A DNA stretch of 64,000 nucleotides from Arcobacter sp. CECT 8983 (GCF_004118855.1 NZ_PDKF01000004.1:62001-126000); one strand, 5' to 3'; counted from the stretch's first letter, positions 53,735 through 63,284 are shown. Made by a program: numbers and translations. Notes: generated from the letters alone by a model not told the origin.

Positions 53735-53764
53735 AAATAAAGAGAACTTCTGTTCTCTTTATTT
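53735..53764. terminator. Bidirectional terminator after nrfA
   Basis: Thirteen-base perfect stem (AAATAAAGAGAAC with GTTCTCTTTATTT) and a TTCT loop. A/T-rich arms make it usable from both sides: it ends nrfA and also follows directly the minus-strand mini-ORF at 53765-53800. Confidence 0.85.
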
Positions 53765-53800
53765 CTATTGGTACTTGTAAGTAACATCAATGACTTTCAT
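53765..53800 (-). CDS. Putative 11-residue mini-ORF within a long hairpin
   Basis: On the minus strand: ATG followed by ten sense codons and TAG, encoding MKVIDVTYKYQ. An AAGGAG ribosome site (53809-53814) stands eight bases before the ATG, and a strong terminator begins one base after the stop. A T-rich run with TATTAG (53847-53852) could be its promoter, giving an RNA of roughly 100 bases. Codons 4-11 lie in the 3' arm of the hairpin 53768-53850. It could be a leader peptide, a signalling peptide, or chance. Confidence 0.4.
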   Translation of the reverse strand: MKVIDVTYKYQ

Positions 53801-53850
53801 TGCAAAATCTCCTTTCATAAATAAATCTTGATGTTACTTACATGTGCTAA
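53768..53850. repeat. Long inverted repeat between nrfA and ccsBA
   Basis: Arms 53768-53790 and 53828-53850 pair over 23 positions with one T-T mismatch and two G-T pairs (core TGTAAGTAACATCAA / TTGATGTTACTTACA). The 37-base loop contains, on the minus strand, the ribosome site and start codon of the mini-ORF. Possible structured small RNA or leader of ccsBA. Confidence 0.6.
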
Positions 53851-53874
53851 TACAAAAAAACAAGGCAGTTTATT

Positions 53875-56800
53875 ATGTTAAAAAAACTTAAATCTATATT
53901 TTCAATGCCAATTGTTGTTGTACTTTTACTATTTTTTGGACTTTCTTGTGCACTTGCCACATTTATTGAAAATGATTTTGGACCAATGGGAGCAAGATCT
54001 TTTATTTATGGTCAAACATGGTTTGAACTTTTAATGCTTTTATTAACAATTGCAGTAATAGTAAATATTTTTGTTTTTAAAATGTATAAAAAAGATAAAT
54101 TCTTTTTATTTATGATTCATATTTCATTAGTATTTATTTTTGTTGGTTCTGCAATGACAAGATATATGGGCTATGAAGCAAATATTACTATATACGAAGG
54201 ACGAATGGAAAACAAAATGTACTCTAGTGATGAGTATATAAAAGTCTATAAAAATGATAAATTAGTGTATGATAAAAAAGTTTTAATGACAAAACTAGCT
54301 CAAGATAACTTTTCATATAGTACAAATATAAAAGATAAAGATATAGAAATAAAACTAAATAGTTTTATTGATAATGCCGTTGAAAGAATTGTTCCAAGCG
54401 AAAATGGAAAACCTATGATTAATATTATTGTAAAAGGTTTTAAAGAAGCTAAAAGCATTGATTTAAGTGATAAGCAGACAAAAAAAACTACAAAGTTTTT
54501 AGACTTCTCTTTAAATAGTGATAAAAAGAGCAATAAAGCCTATGTTAATTTTGAAACAAATGGAAATAAGATTTTATATAATTCAAATCTTGAAACAACT
54601 CTTTTTACAAAAGATTACTCTTCAACTAAAACAATAAAAGCAAATCAAAAAGAGCAGTTACTAACTGATGTTATTTATAAAGTAGGGCAAACCCAATTTA
54701 TAATAAATGAAGCTTCATTAAAAGGCGAAGTAAAAACTGTACATGGAAGTGAAGAAATTCCTGAAAACAAAAGATTATCTGCGGTTATTTTAGACTTGTT
54801 TATTGATGGTAAAAAACAAGAAATTTCACTATTTGGGAAAAATGGATTTACTGGCTTTAAAAGAAATATTGATATTGAAGGAGAAAACTTAACTTTACAA
54901 TGGGGTACAAAGCAGATGAAACTTCCTTTTTCTATTTTATTAAATGACTTTAGACTTCATAGATATCCAGGTTCTAATGCTCCTTCTGCTTATGAGAGTG
55001 ATATTAAAATTTATGACACAGAAAATAAAAATACATTAGAGTACACAATTTATATGAATAATACTTTAGATTACAATGGATATAGACTATTTCAGTCATC
55101 TTACACAGAAAATGAAGATGGAACAATACTTTTAGTAAATAAAGACCCAGGTAAAGTTCCTACTTATATAGGGTATTTTTTACTGTTTACAGGACTTATA
55201 TTAAGTCTTTTTGTAAAAAAAGGAAGACTAAAAAAACTTAGTTCAAAAAAATATGATGTAGAGAGTATAAAGAAAATATATTATGCGAAAAAAGCAGTTA
55301 TTAGTTTTATTCTTGTTGCTTTTAGTATGTTCTTTATTCAAACAAATAGTTTTGCAAATACTGTTTTAGAGAATAATCCTAAAGTTTTAAATATAGATAA
55401 AGCTCATGCAACAAAGTTTGGTTCTCTTTTAGTTCAAGATTATCAAGGAAGAATCAAACCTGTAAACTCTTTAGCAATAGAAATAATAAATAAAATCACA
55501 AGAAAAAGTAGTGTTTATGGTTTAGATGCAAATCAATTTTTCTTAAGTATGATGTTATATCCAAAAGTATGGCAAGAAGTAGATTTTATAAAAGTAAAAA
55601 GTGAGAGATTAAAATCAATAGTTGATGTAGAAAAAAGTGCAAAGACTATCTCTTTTAATGATATTTATACAAAAGAGGGCTTTTATAAACTAGAAGGTCA
55701 TTTAGAAATAGCTAATAAAAAGAAAAGCTCTTTAAGAGATGAGTTTGATAAAGATTTAATAAAAGTAGATGAGAGATTAAATATTGCATACACTCTTTTT
55801 ACAGGTGATTTTTTAAGAGTATTTCCTAAAAAAGGTGATGCAAATAATAAGTGGCTAAATACAAATGAAGCAGTAAACTTACTTATTTCAAAAGATTCAG
55901 AAGCTATAAAGAATTTAATGCAAGACTATTATTTAAAACTTGATTTGGCAACTAAAAATAAAACTTCTTGGGCTGAGGTTGATGCTTCTTTAGAAAATAT
56001 TATAAACTACCAAAAACAAAATGCAAATACAAATGTTATTCCAAGTGATTTAAAAATCAAAGCAGAACTAATTTTTAATAAATACAATATTTTTGAAAAC
56101 CTAACTCCTATTTATTTAATTCTTGGATTCTTTTTATTAGTTTTAATTTTTGTGAATATATTTAAAAGTGAAGTAAAACTAGAAAAGATTTCTAAAGTAG
56201 TTTTATCTTTACTTGTGATAGCTTTTATTTTTCATACTCTTGCCCTTGCTTTAAGATGGTATGTTGCAGGACATGCCCCTTGGTCAAATGGTTATGAATC
56301 AATGATTTATATATCATGGGCGATAGTTTTAGCAGGAATTTTTTTCTCAAAGCAATCAGTTCTTGCTTTATCAACAACTACAATCTTAAGTGGAATAACT
56401 CTTTTTGTAGCTCACCTTTCATGGATGGAGCCACAAATTACAACTTTAGTTCCAGTATTAAAATCATATTGGTTAACTATTCATGTAAGTGTTATTACAG
56501 CTAGCTATGGCTTTCTAGGTCTTTCATGTTTACTTGGATTTTTATGTTTAATTATTTTTGCTTTAGCAAATCCTAAAAAAGAGGATGATAAGTTTTTTAA
56601 TATCTTAGTTAGTATAAAAGAGTCAAATAGAATAAATGAAATGTCTATTTTAATAGGACTTGTTTTACTTGTTATTGGAAATTTCCTTGGTGGTATTTGG
56701 GCAAATGAGTCATGGGGAAGATATTGGGGCTGGGATCCAAAAGAGACTTGGACTTTAGTATCTATTATTATTTATGCAATCATAATTCACTTAAAATATA

Positions 56801-57015
56801 TAAAAGATATTTTATCTGATTTTGTATTTGCAGTATTAACTACAATCTCTTATGCTTCAATTATTATGACATATTTTGGAGTGAACTATTATCTTGCAGG
56901 AAAACACTCTTATGCAGCAGGTGATCCTGTGCCTATTCCTACTTTTGTACCAGTTACAGTACTTGTAATTTTAGTACTTGTAGTTCTTGCATATAGAAAT
57001 AGAAAAGTTATCTAG
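53875..57015 (+). CDS. ccsBA: Fused cytochrome c biogenesis protein CcsBA (NrfI-like)
   Basis: 1046 residues combining a ResB/CcsB-like N-terminal part (membrane helices near 12-30, 55-75, 80-98 and 425-445 around a large periplasmic domain) with a CcsA-type C-terminal part. The latter holds the WWD haem-binding segment WGRYWGWDPKETW and the flanking HAPWSNGYESMIY and HVSVITASYGF histidines. These proteins export haem and attach it to CxxCH. In Wolinella the equivalent NrfI in nrfHAIJ is specialised for the CxxCK site of NrfA, and its location directly after nrfA here argues for the same. Specialisation is inferred. Confidence 0.9.
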   Translation: MLKKLKSIFSMPIVVVLLLFFGLSCALATFIENDFGPMGARSFIYGQTWFELLMLLLTIAVIVNIFVFKMYKKDKFFLFMIHISLVFIFVGSAMTRYMGYEANITIYEGRMENKMYSSDEYIKVYKNDKLVYDKKVLMTKLAQDNFSYSTNIKDKDIEIKLNSFIDNAVERIVPSENGKPMINIIVKGFKEAKSIDLSDKQTKKTTKFLDFSLNSDKKSNKAYVNFETNGNKILYNSNLETTLFTKDYSSTKTIKANQKEQLLTDVIYKVGQTQFIINEASLKGEVKTVHGSEEIPENKRLSAVILDLFIDGKKQEISLFGKNGFTGFKRNIDIEGENLTLQWGTKQMKLPFSILLNDFRLHRYPGSNAPSAYESDIKIYDTENKNTLEYTIYMNNTLDYNGYRLFQSSYTENEDGTILLVNKDPGKVPTYIGYFLLFTGLILSLFVKKGRLKKLSSKKYDVESIKKIYYAKKAVISFILVAFSMFFIQTNSFANTVLENNPKVLNIDKAHATKFGSLLVQDYQGRIKPVNSLAIEIINKITRKSSVYGLDANQFFLSMMLYPKVWQEVDFIKVKSERLKSIVDVEKSAKTISFNDIYTKEGFYKLEGHLEIANKKKSSLRDEFDKDLIKVDERLNIAYTLFTGDFLRVFPKKGDANNKWLNTNEAVNLLISKDSEAIKNLMQDYYLKLDLATKNKTSWAEVDASLENIINYQKQNANTNVIPSDLKIKAELIFNKYNIFENLTPIYLILGFFLLVLIFVNIFKSEVKLEKISKVVLSLLVIAFIFHTLALALRWYVAGHAPWSNGYESMIYISWAIVLAGIFFSKQSVLALSTTTILSGITLFVAHLSWMEPQITTLVPVLKSYWLTIHVSVITASYGFLGLSCLLGFLCLIIFALANPKKEDDKFFNILVSIKESNRINEMSILIGLVLLVIGNFLGGIWANESWGRYWGWDPKETWTLVSIIIYAIIIHLKYIKDILSDFVFAVLTTISYASIIMTYFGVNYYLAGKHSYAAGDPVPIPTFVPVTVLVILVLVVLAYRNRKVI

Positions 57016-57018
57016 TTT

Positions 57019-57627
57019 CTATATGTCTTGAAGGTATTTTATCTCTTTGAAATACTCTTTATAAAATGGTAGTGATACTTCTTCAAAGCTATCTTTATCT
57101 AAAAATAGATTTATATACCATTCAAACTCTATCTCTTTTGATTTTAAAGCATTTATAGAAAGTAAAGTATCATTTATACACCCAAGTTTTGATGGTGTTA
57201 TTAGTTTTGCTTCTGCATTAAAGAATTTTATTAAATCAATAATAAAAAAATCTTTTTCAATAGGAACCATAAGTCCACCAGCACCTTCAATAATCAAAAT
57301 GTCACACTTTGCTTCAAGTTCTTTCTTTTTTGCCAATAAAAAATCTAAATCTATTTTTGTATCATTTTTAGCTACAAATGGAGCAGCAGGAAGTTTAAAT
57401 TGATAAGGAACTACATCTTTCATCTCAAAATTAAAAGATGGATTTAATTCTTTTACTAAGTTTAGCATTTTAGAACCATCTAAAGGAGAGCTGATTACTC
57501 CCGTTTCAATAGGTTTAAAGTATCCTACTTTTAAACCTTTTTTTGAGTAATACCTAATAAATTTTTCGCAAGCAAAAGTTTTACCAACATCGGTATTTGT
57601 AGCTGTAATAAAAATTGTTTTTTTCAT
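57019..57627 (-). CDS. bioD: Dethiobiotin synthetase BioD
   Basis: 202 residues. P-loop FITATNTDVGKTFACE (residues 5-20), GYFKPIETG with the catalytic lysine region, and LIIEGAGGLMVPI identify BioD, which closes the ureido ring of dethiobiotin using ATP and CO2. Convergent with ccsBA with only three bases between stops. No other bio genes are nearby. Slightly shorter than E. coli BioD but complete. Confidence 0.93.
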   Translation of the reverse strand: MKKTIFITATNTDVGKTFACEKFIRYYSKKGLKVGYFKPIETGVISSPLDGSKMLNLVKELNPSFNFEMKDVVPYQFKLPAAPFVAKNDTKIDLDFLLAKKKELEAKCDILIIEGAGGLMVPIEKDFFIIDLIKFFNAEAKLITPSKLGCINDTLLSINALKSKEIEFEWYINLFLDKDSFEEVSLPFYKEYFKEIKYLQDI

Positions 57628-57740
57628 AATCTTACTTTATTGTTTGTTTGGAATTCTACCTAAGTAAAATTAAAAACTATATATTGTATATTTTTTGTCA
57701 CGTTATATATTTATTTGCAAATTATTTTTATAGGAATTTT

Positions 57741-59972
57741 ATGTCAAAGCTCAAAGAAGTTAACTTTTGGCTTGTTTATATTGTTGTTAGTGTATTAATT
57801 TTAACAGCTGCAATTTTTATTTTTTATTATGAATGGATTATAAATAAAAACAAATATGCCCAAAACCTAACAAATTTTAATAAAATTAGTGTTCAAAGTA
57901 CAATTTCATCTTTTAGAAATAAAGAGTCTACTTTAAAAATATTAGGAGAGAACCTTTTAGAATTAGATACTTTAAATAATCCAGAAAATGGAAGAAAAAT
58001 AATAAATGATATGAAAAGAGTAAATAAAGGAGTAGTCGCTTTTGGTTTAGCAAGGTACGATGGACAACTACTTCTTATTTCTACAATTAAAAGTTTAGAA
58101 AATCTACCTAATTTAATGGACAATAAACTAACAGGTAAAAGTTTTGCAAAAGCAAGAGATAGTCAAAAGATGCATTTAGGCAGAACTTATTATATGGAAG
58201 AACTAGGTAAATGGGTTATTCCAATTAGAATGGGAATTCAGGATAAAACAGGGAAAACTCCTTTAGTTATGACTGCTGGTATTGATGTTGATTCTGATAA
58301 TAGTATTTTAAGTATAAAAGAGTTACCTAATAATTTGAAAGTACAACTTTTAAGAGATGATGGTTTTCTTCAATTTCAAATGCCAATAGATAGCTCTTTG
58401 GAAGATGTCTATTCAAAAGAGTATGATTTCACTAAGTTTAAGCAAGTTAATAAAGTAAAAGAGTTTTCTTCTGAAGTTATTACTGTTAAAGCAAATGGTA
58501 AAAAATGTATGATGTCTGTTATTTACCTAGATGAATATAATTTATATTCCTTAGTTTCTATTCCCTATGATGTGGTTACAAAAGATTTCAATAAAAAACT
58601 TATCATTGCAATGACACTATTATTTATTCTTCTTGGAATTTTATATTTTCTATTTAGCTATAGTATTAAAATTCAAACTCGTACTAGAAATGAACTAAAA
58701 TATATAGCAAACCACGATACCTTAACAGGAGTTTATAATAGATACTCATTAAATCAAGAGATTACAAAAAGAATGCAAGAGGGTAAAAACTTTTATGTAT
58801 TTTTCTTAGACCTTGATAACTTTAAATATATAAATGATACTTATGGACATCAAGTTGGTGATAAACTGTTAAAAAATGTTGCTAGGCGTTTAAAAGCAAG
58901 ATTATTTAAAAGAGATTTTATATCTAGAAATTCAGCTGATGAGTTTATTGTTTTAATTGATGAAAGAAGTGAAGAGACAGTAAGAACAATTGCAAAAAAA
59001 ATCTTAGATATTTTTACAGATAATTTTAAGATTGGAGATATTGAATTATTTACGGGAGTTAGCATTGGTATCTCAAGATATAATAAAAGTAAAACAACAA
59101 CTTCTGAACTTTTAAATCAAGCGGACATGGCATTATATAAAGCAAAAGAAAATAAAAATTCATATGTAATATTTTCAAAATCAATTTATGGAAATACAAA
59201 AGAGATTGTTCAAATAGAGACACAACTTAGAAAAGCAATAAATGATAATGAATTCTCTTTAGTTTATCAACCTAAAATCAATTCAAAAAATCACGAAATA
59301 ATGGGAGTAGAAGCACTTATAAGATGGAATAATAAAAAGCTTGGTTTTGTATCTCCAGAGAAATTTATAAAAGTAGCTGAAAAAAGTGGAATCATAAATG
59401 AAATAGGTGAATTTGTAATAAGAAAAGCCCAAGAAGATATATTTGATGTATGGGAAAAAACTTCAAAAGAGTTTACTCTTTCTGTAAATGTTTCTCCTAG
59501 ACAATTAGCCTCAATAAAAGAGATGAATAGATTTAAAAAGATTATTTTAAACAGTAGTTTTCCAAATGATAAATTTATGATTGAAATAACTGAGAATATT
59601 TTTGTGGGAGACGTTAAAAGAATCATTCTATTTTTAAATACAATAAAATCATATAATGTAAGTATCTCTTTGGATGATTTTGGTACAGGATATTCATCTT
59701 TAAGTATTTTAAGTAAACTTCCTATTTCAGAACTAAAAATTGACAAATCTTTTATTCATAATATGTTTTTAAATGATGAAAATATGAAACTTGTAAAATC
59801 AATTGTAAATATTGGAAAAGATATAAATTTAAAAGTTGTAGCAGAAGGTGTTGAAGAACAAAAAGAGTTAGAACTTTTAGAAAGTTTTGGATGTGACATT
59901 TATCAAGGATATTATTTCAGTAAACCTCTTTCAAAAGAAGAACTTATAAACTTTATAAAGTCTAAAATATAA
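57741..59972 (+). CDS. Membrane GGDEF-EAL protein with degenerate GGDEF, likely c-di-GMP phosphodiesterase
   Basis: About 743 residues. Membrane helices near 10-33 and 290-312 enclose a periplasmic dCache-like sensor (GRTYYMEELGKWVIPIRMG). The GGDEF domain begins NHDTLTGVYNRYSL; its active-site loop reads SADEF (398-402) rather than GGDEF, so cyclase activity is doubtful. The EAL domain is intact: EALIRW (524), NVSPRQL, EITEN, DDFGTGYSSL, KIDKSF, EGVEEQ and QGYYFSKPL. I choose the ATG with TAGGA upstream; a longer TTG start 93 bases earlier lacks one. Likely hydrolyses c-di-GMP under control of a periplasmic signal. Confidence 0.9.
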   Translation: MSKLKEVNFWLVYIVVSVLILTAAIFIFYYEWIINKNKYAQNLTNFNKISVQSTISSFRNKESTLKILGENLLELDTLNNPENGRKIINDMKRVNKGVVAFGLARYDGQLLLISTIKSLENLPNLMDNKLTGKSFAKARDSQKMHLGRTYYMEELGKWVIPIRMGIQDKTGKTPLVMTAGIDVDSDNSILSIKELPNNLKVQLLRDDGFLQFQMPIDSSLEDVYSKEYDFTKFKQVNKVKEFSSEVITVKANGKKCMMSVIYLDEYNLYSLVSIPYDVVTKDFNKKLIIAMTLLFILLGILYFLFSYSIKIQTRTRNELKYIANHDTLTGVYNRYSLNQEITKRMQEGKNFYVFFLDLDNFKYINDTYGHQVGDKLLKNVARRLKARLFKRDFISRNSADEFIVLIDERSEETVRTIAKKILDIFTDNFKIGDIELFTGVSIGISRYNKSKTTTSELLNQADMALYKAKENKNSYVIFSKSIYGNTKEIVQIETQLRKAINDNEFSLVYQPKINSKNHEIMGVEALIRWNNKKLGFVSPEKFIKVAEKSGIINEIGEFVIRKAQEDIFDVWEKTSKEFTLSVNVSPRQLASIKEMNRFKKIILNSSFPNDKFMIEITENIFVGDVKRIILFLNTIKSYNVSISLDDFGTGYSSLSILSKLPISELKIDKSFIHNMFLNDENMKLVKSIVNIGKDINLKVVAEGVEEQKELELLESFGCDIYQGYYFSKPLSKEELINFIKSKI

Positions 59973-60030
59973 ATATAGCTTAAAATATTTATTTGACTAT
60001 TTCTTTTACTAAGCTAATTGGTTTTTTAGT

Positions 60031-60036
60031 TATAAT
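60031..60036 (+). promoter_or_regulatory. Promoter -10 for clpS-clpA
   Basis: TATAAT after a T-rich run (GGTTTTTTAGT), 29 bases before the clpS GTG. Confidence 0.55.
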
Positions 60037-60065
60037 ATTACAGATTAATAAAAAAGGTGACTTAG

Positions 60066-60365
60066 GTGGCAAATGAATTAGAAATAGAATTGGATAGTAA
60101 TTTAGAGGTTTCAGAACCTAAAAAGTACAAAGTAATTTTATTAAATGATGATTATTCAACTATGGATTTTGTTATTGATGTATTAACAAATATATTTAGA
60201 AAAAGTGTTGATGAAGCAACTCAAATTATGTTAAATATTCATAATAAAGGTAGGGAAGTTTGTGGAATTTATAGCCATGAAATAGCTGCTACAAAGGTTG
60301 CACAAGTTAAAACACAAGCAAGAGAGAAAGGTTTCCCTCTAAAAGCTATAATGGAAGAAGAATAG
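60066..60365 (+). CDS. clpS: ATP-dependent Clp protease adaptor ClpS
   Basis: 99 residues. Core YKVILLNDDYSTMDFVIDVL and the AxxxMLxxHxxG-like segment ATQIMLNIHNKGREVCGIY form the N-end-rule binding pocket. ClpS delivers N-degron substrates to ClpA, whose gene starts three bases after its stop. GTG start with AAAGGTGA upstream. Confidence 0.96.
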   Translation: MANELEIELDSNLEVSEPKKYKVILLNDDYSTMDFVIDVLTNIFRKSVDEATQIMLNIHNKGREVCGIYSHEIAATKVAQVKTQAREKGFPLKAIMEEE

Positions 60366-60368
60366 AAA

Positions 60369-62606
60369 ATGATAAGTAAAGAATTAAGAAACATATTTGG
60401 ACAAGCTGTAAGTTATGCTAAAAAAAGTAGGCATGAGTATTTAACAGTAGAACATATCTTTCTTATGCTTCTACATGATGAGGTAATTGAAAATCTTTTT
60501 GTAGATTTAGGACTTGATCAAGAAAAAATATTCAATGAAATAAAAAAGTATATTGAAGAAAATACTCCTATTTTCCCTGAAAATGTTCAAGATGAGCCAA
60601 TTGAAACTCTAACTTTAACTTCTACAATTGAGAATATGGTAGCCCATACACAAACAAGTGGAAGAGGAAATGCCAGCGTAGAAGATATGTTTGTTGCAAT
60701 TTTAAAAAATGATAAATCTTACGCAACATATATTCTAAAATCTGCTGGTGTTGAAAGAATTGATATTTTAGAAGAGATTTCACATAGAGAAAATGAACCA
60801 GAGAACTTAGATCAAAAAGAAGAAAAAGAAGATAATAAAGTTTTAGATAAAAACTCAACTGAACTTGTAAGCTTAGCAAAAAATGGTGAGATTGACCCAG
60901 TTATTGGAAGAAGTTTAGAAATAAATAGAGTTATTCAAATATTAGGTAGAAGAAAGAAAAATAATCCTATTTTAGTAGGTGAACCTGGAGTTGGTAAAAC
61001 AGCAATTGCAGAAGGTTTAGCCTTAGAAATTGCAAATAAAAGAGTTCCTGAGTTTTTAGAAGATGCAAAAGTATACTCTTTGGATATGGGTTCAATGGTA
61101 GCAGGAACTAAATATAGAGGTGATTTTGAGAAAAAACTAAAATCACTTCTAAAAGAGATTTCAAAAATTCCTAATGCCATACTATTTATTGATGAAATTC
61201 ATACAATAGTCGGAGCAGGAAGTGTTGGTGGAAGTGCAATGGATGCTTCAAATATCTTAAAACCAATGCTTGCAAATGGAAAGTTAAAATGTATAGGGGC
61301 AACTACTTTTTCTGAATTTAGAAATGATTTCTCAAAAGATAAAGCTTTAAGTAGAAGATTTGCAAAAGTTGATATTGAAGAGCCTAGTATTGAAGATGCA
61401 ATAACTATTCTACAAGGTTTAAAACCTAAATATGAAGAGTTTCATAGTGTTAGTTATAATGCTTCTGCAATTGAATCAGCAGTTGAATTAAGTAAGAAAT
61501 ATATTTCAGATAGATTTTTACCTGATAGTGCAATTGATGTTATTGATGAAGCAGGTGCAAGTAAAAAAATCGAGTATGCAAAAGTAAATAAAAAAAGTAT
61601 AAAAATTTTACAAAAAGATATTGAGGATACAGTTGCAAGAATGGCACATGTTCCTTCAAAATCAACTACTAAATCTGATGTTTCTTTACTTAAAAATCTT
61701 GAATCTAGAATGCAAAAAAGAGTATTTGGTCAAGATATTGCTATTTCAACAATTGTTCAATCAATTAAAAGAAATAAAGCAGGACTTGGATTAGATAAGA
61801 AACCAATTGGAAGTTTTCTTTTCACAGGACCTACAGGAGTTGGTAAAACTGAAGTGGCACGTGAGTTATCAAATCAATTAGGTATTCATTTTGAAAGATT
61901 TGATATGAGTGAATATATGGAAGCACATACTGTTTCAAGGCTTATTGGAGCACCTGCTGGATATGTTGGTTTTGAAAATGGTGGATTATTAACTGAAGCT
62001 ATTAGAAAGCATCCTCACTGTGTTTTATTACTTGATGAAATTGAAAAAGCACATCCTGATTTGATGTCTATTTTACTTCAAGTTATGGATAATGCAGAAC
62101 TAACAGATAATAGTGGAAATAAAGCAGATTTCCAAAATGTTGTTTTAATTATGACTTCAAATCTTGGTGCTAGTGAAGCAAATGTTATGGGATTTGCTAA
62201 AAATGATTCGTTGAATGAGGATAAAGCAGTAAATAAATTTTTTGCACCAGAGTTTAGAAATAGACTTGATGCCACAGTACCTTTTGCACCATTAGAGCAA
62301 AATATTGTTGCAAAAGTAGCTGGTAAATTTGTTGAAGATTTAGAAAAACAATTAGAGAATAAAAAGATTAAAATCTCAATTACTGTAAAAGCTAAAAATG
62401 AGTTAGCAAGACTTGGTTATGACAAAGCAATGGGTGCTAGACCTCTTAATAGAGTTATTTCAGATAAAATTAAAAATGTACTTACGGATGAGATTTTATT
62501 TGGAAAACTTAAAAAAGGTGGTCAAGTTAAGATTGATTTTGTAAAAGATGAGTTTAAATTTACTTATAAAGCTTTAGAGTCAAAAAACACAAAAAGTACA
62601 CAATAG
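60369..62606 (+). CDS. clpA: ATP-dependent Clp protease ATPase subunit ClpA
   Basis: 745 residues. N-terminal ClpN repeats; first AAA+ module with GEPGVGKTAIAEGLALEI and LFIDEIHTIVGAG; second with FTGPTGVGKTEVARELS and LLLDEIEKAHPDL. The lack of a ClpB-type middle coiled coil and the position after clpS identify ClpA. It unfolds substrates for ClpP, which is not in this window. Confidence 0.96.
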   Translation: MISKELRNIFGQAVSYAKKSRHEYLTVEHIFLMLLHDEVIENLFVDLGLDQEKIFNEIKKYIEENTPIFPENVQDEPIETLTLTSTIENMVAHTQTSGRGNASVEDMFVAILKNDKSYATYILKSAGVERIDILEEISHRENEPENLDQKEEKEDNKVLDKNSTELVSLAKNGEIDPVIGRSLEINRVIQILGRRKKNNPILVGEPGVGKTAIAEGLALEIANKRVPEFLEDAKVYSLDMGSMVAGTKYRGDFEKKLKSLLKEISKIPNAILFIDEIHTIVGAGSVGGSAMDASNILKPMLANGKLKCIGATTFSEFRNDFSKDKALSRRFAKVDIEEPSIEDAITILQGLKPKYEEFHSVSYNASAIESAVELSKKYISDRFLPDSAIDVIDEAGASKKIEYAKVNKKSIKILQKDIEDTVARMAHVPSKSTTKSDVSLLKNLESRMQKRVFGQDIAISTIVQSIKRNKAGLGLDKKPIGSFLFTGPTGVGKTEVARELSNQLGIHFERFDMSEYMEAHTVSRLIGAPAGYVGFENGGLLTEAIRKHPHCVLLLDEIEKAHPDLMSILLQVMDNAELTDNSGNKADFQNVVLIMTSNLGASEANVMGFAKNDSLNEDKAVNKFFAPEFRNRLDATVPFAPLEQNIVAKVAGKFVEDLEKQLENKKIKISITVKAKNELARLGYDKAMGARPLNRVISDKIKNVLTDEILFGKLKKGGQVKIDFVKDEFKFTYKALESKNTKSTQ

Positions 62607-62639
62607 ATAATTAAAATAATAAAAACACAAGGATTGATA

Positions 62640-63278
62640 ATGAGGAAAATTTTAGTAAGTTCTTTTGTAGCAATAGCTATTTTAACAGGATGTTCTGAGT
62701 CTAGTGAAAAAACTGAAAAAGAAGTAGCACAAGCAGAAGTAAAAGTTGAAAAAGAGGCAAGTGCTGAATCAAAACTTGTAGATCAAGTTAAAGAATCAAC
62801 TTCAAAAATTACAGAAGTAGTTAAAAGTGCAAGCTCTGAAGTAGCTTCAAAGGTAGTTGAAGAGTCTAAACAAATTGCCCAAAAGGGAACTGATGCTGCT
62901 AAGAGTATTAGCTCAAAAGCTGAAGTTGTAGCAAAAGAGTTAACAGATGAAATTGTTAATAAAACAAAAGAAGCAAAAACAAGTATTGAATCAAGTATTG
63001 ATAATATTGTTGAAACAAAAAAAGATACAAATGTTGCTTCAAAAGGTAAATCTTTATATCTAAAATGTGCAGGTTGCCATGGACAAAATGGAGAAATGAA
63101 AGCTTTAGGAAAATCTCAAGTAATTAAAGGTTGGGATAAAGATAAAGTTTTAAATGCTTTAGTTGGATATAAAGAAGGTACATATGGTGCAGCTATGAAA
63201 GGTGTTATGATTGCTCAAGTAAGCTCTTTATCGAAAGAAGATTTAGAAGTATTATCAGAATATATAGCCTCTTTTTAA
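62640..63278 (+). CDS. Lipoprotein class I cytochrome c with long helical spacer
   Basis: About 212 residues. Signal peptide ending in the lipobox LTGC (residue 18 acylated). Residues about 25-125 form a Lys/Glu/Ser/Val-rich amphipathic helix made of roughly 11-residue repeats. The final 75 residues are a small monohaem cytochrome: CAGCHGQNGE and a distal methionine in GVMIAQV. The spacer would hold the haem domain away from the membrane. ATG with CAAGGA six bases upstream. Probably a periplasmic electron carrier; the partner is unknown. Confidence 0.85.
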   Translation: MRKILVSSFVAIAILTGCSESSEKTEKEVAQAEVKVEKEASAESKLVDQVKESTSKITEVVKSASSEVASKVVEESKQIAQKGTDAAKSISSKAEVVAKELTDEIVNKTKEAKTSIESSIDNIVETKKDTNVASKGKSLYLKCAGCHGQNGEMKALGKSQVIKGWDKDKVLNALVGYKEGTYGAAMKGVMIAQVSSLSKEDLEVLSEYIASF

Positions 63279-63284
63279 TAATTG

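Noticed and set aside
53789-53830. Thirteen-codon ATG frame on the plus strand in the nrfA-ccsBA hairpin
   Set aside because: No ribosome site upstream, while the minus-strand frame in the same place has one plus a terminator.
57648-57740. Longer N-terminus for the GGDEF-EAL protein
   Set aside because: The earlier TTG has no ribosome site and adds 31 residues before the normal first membrane helix; the ATG at 57741 has TAGGA upstream.
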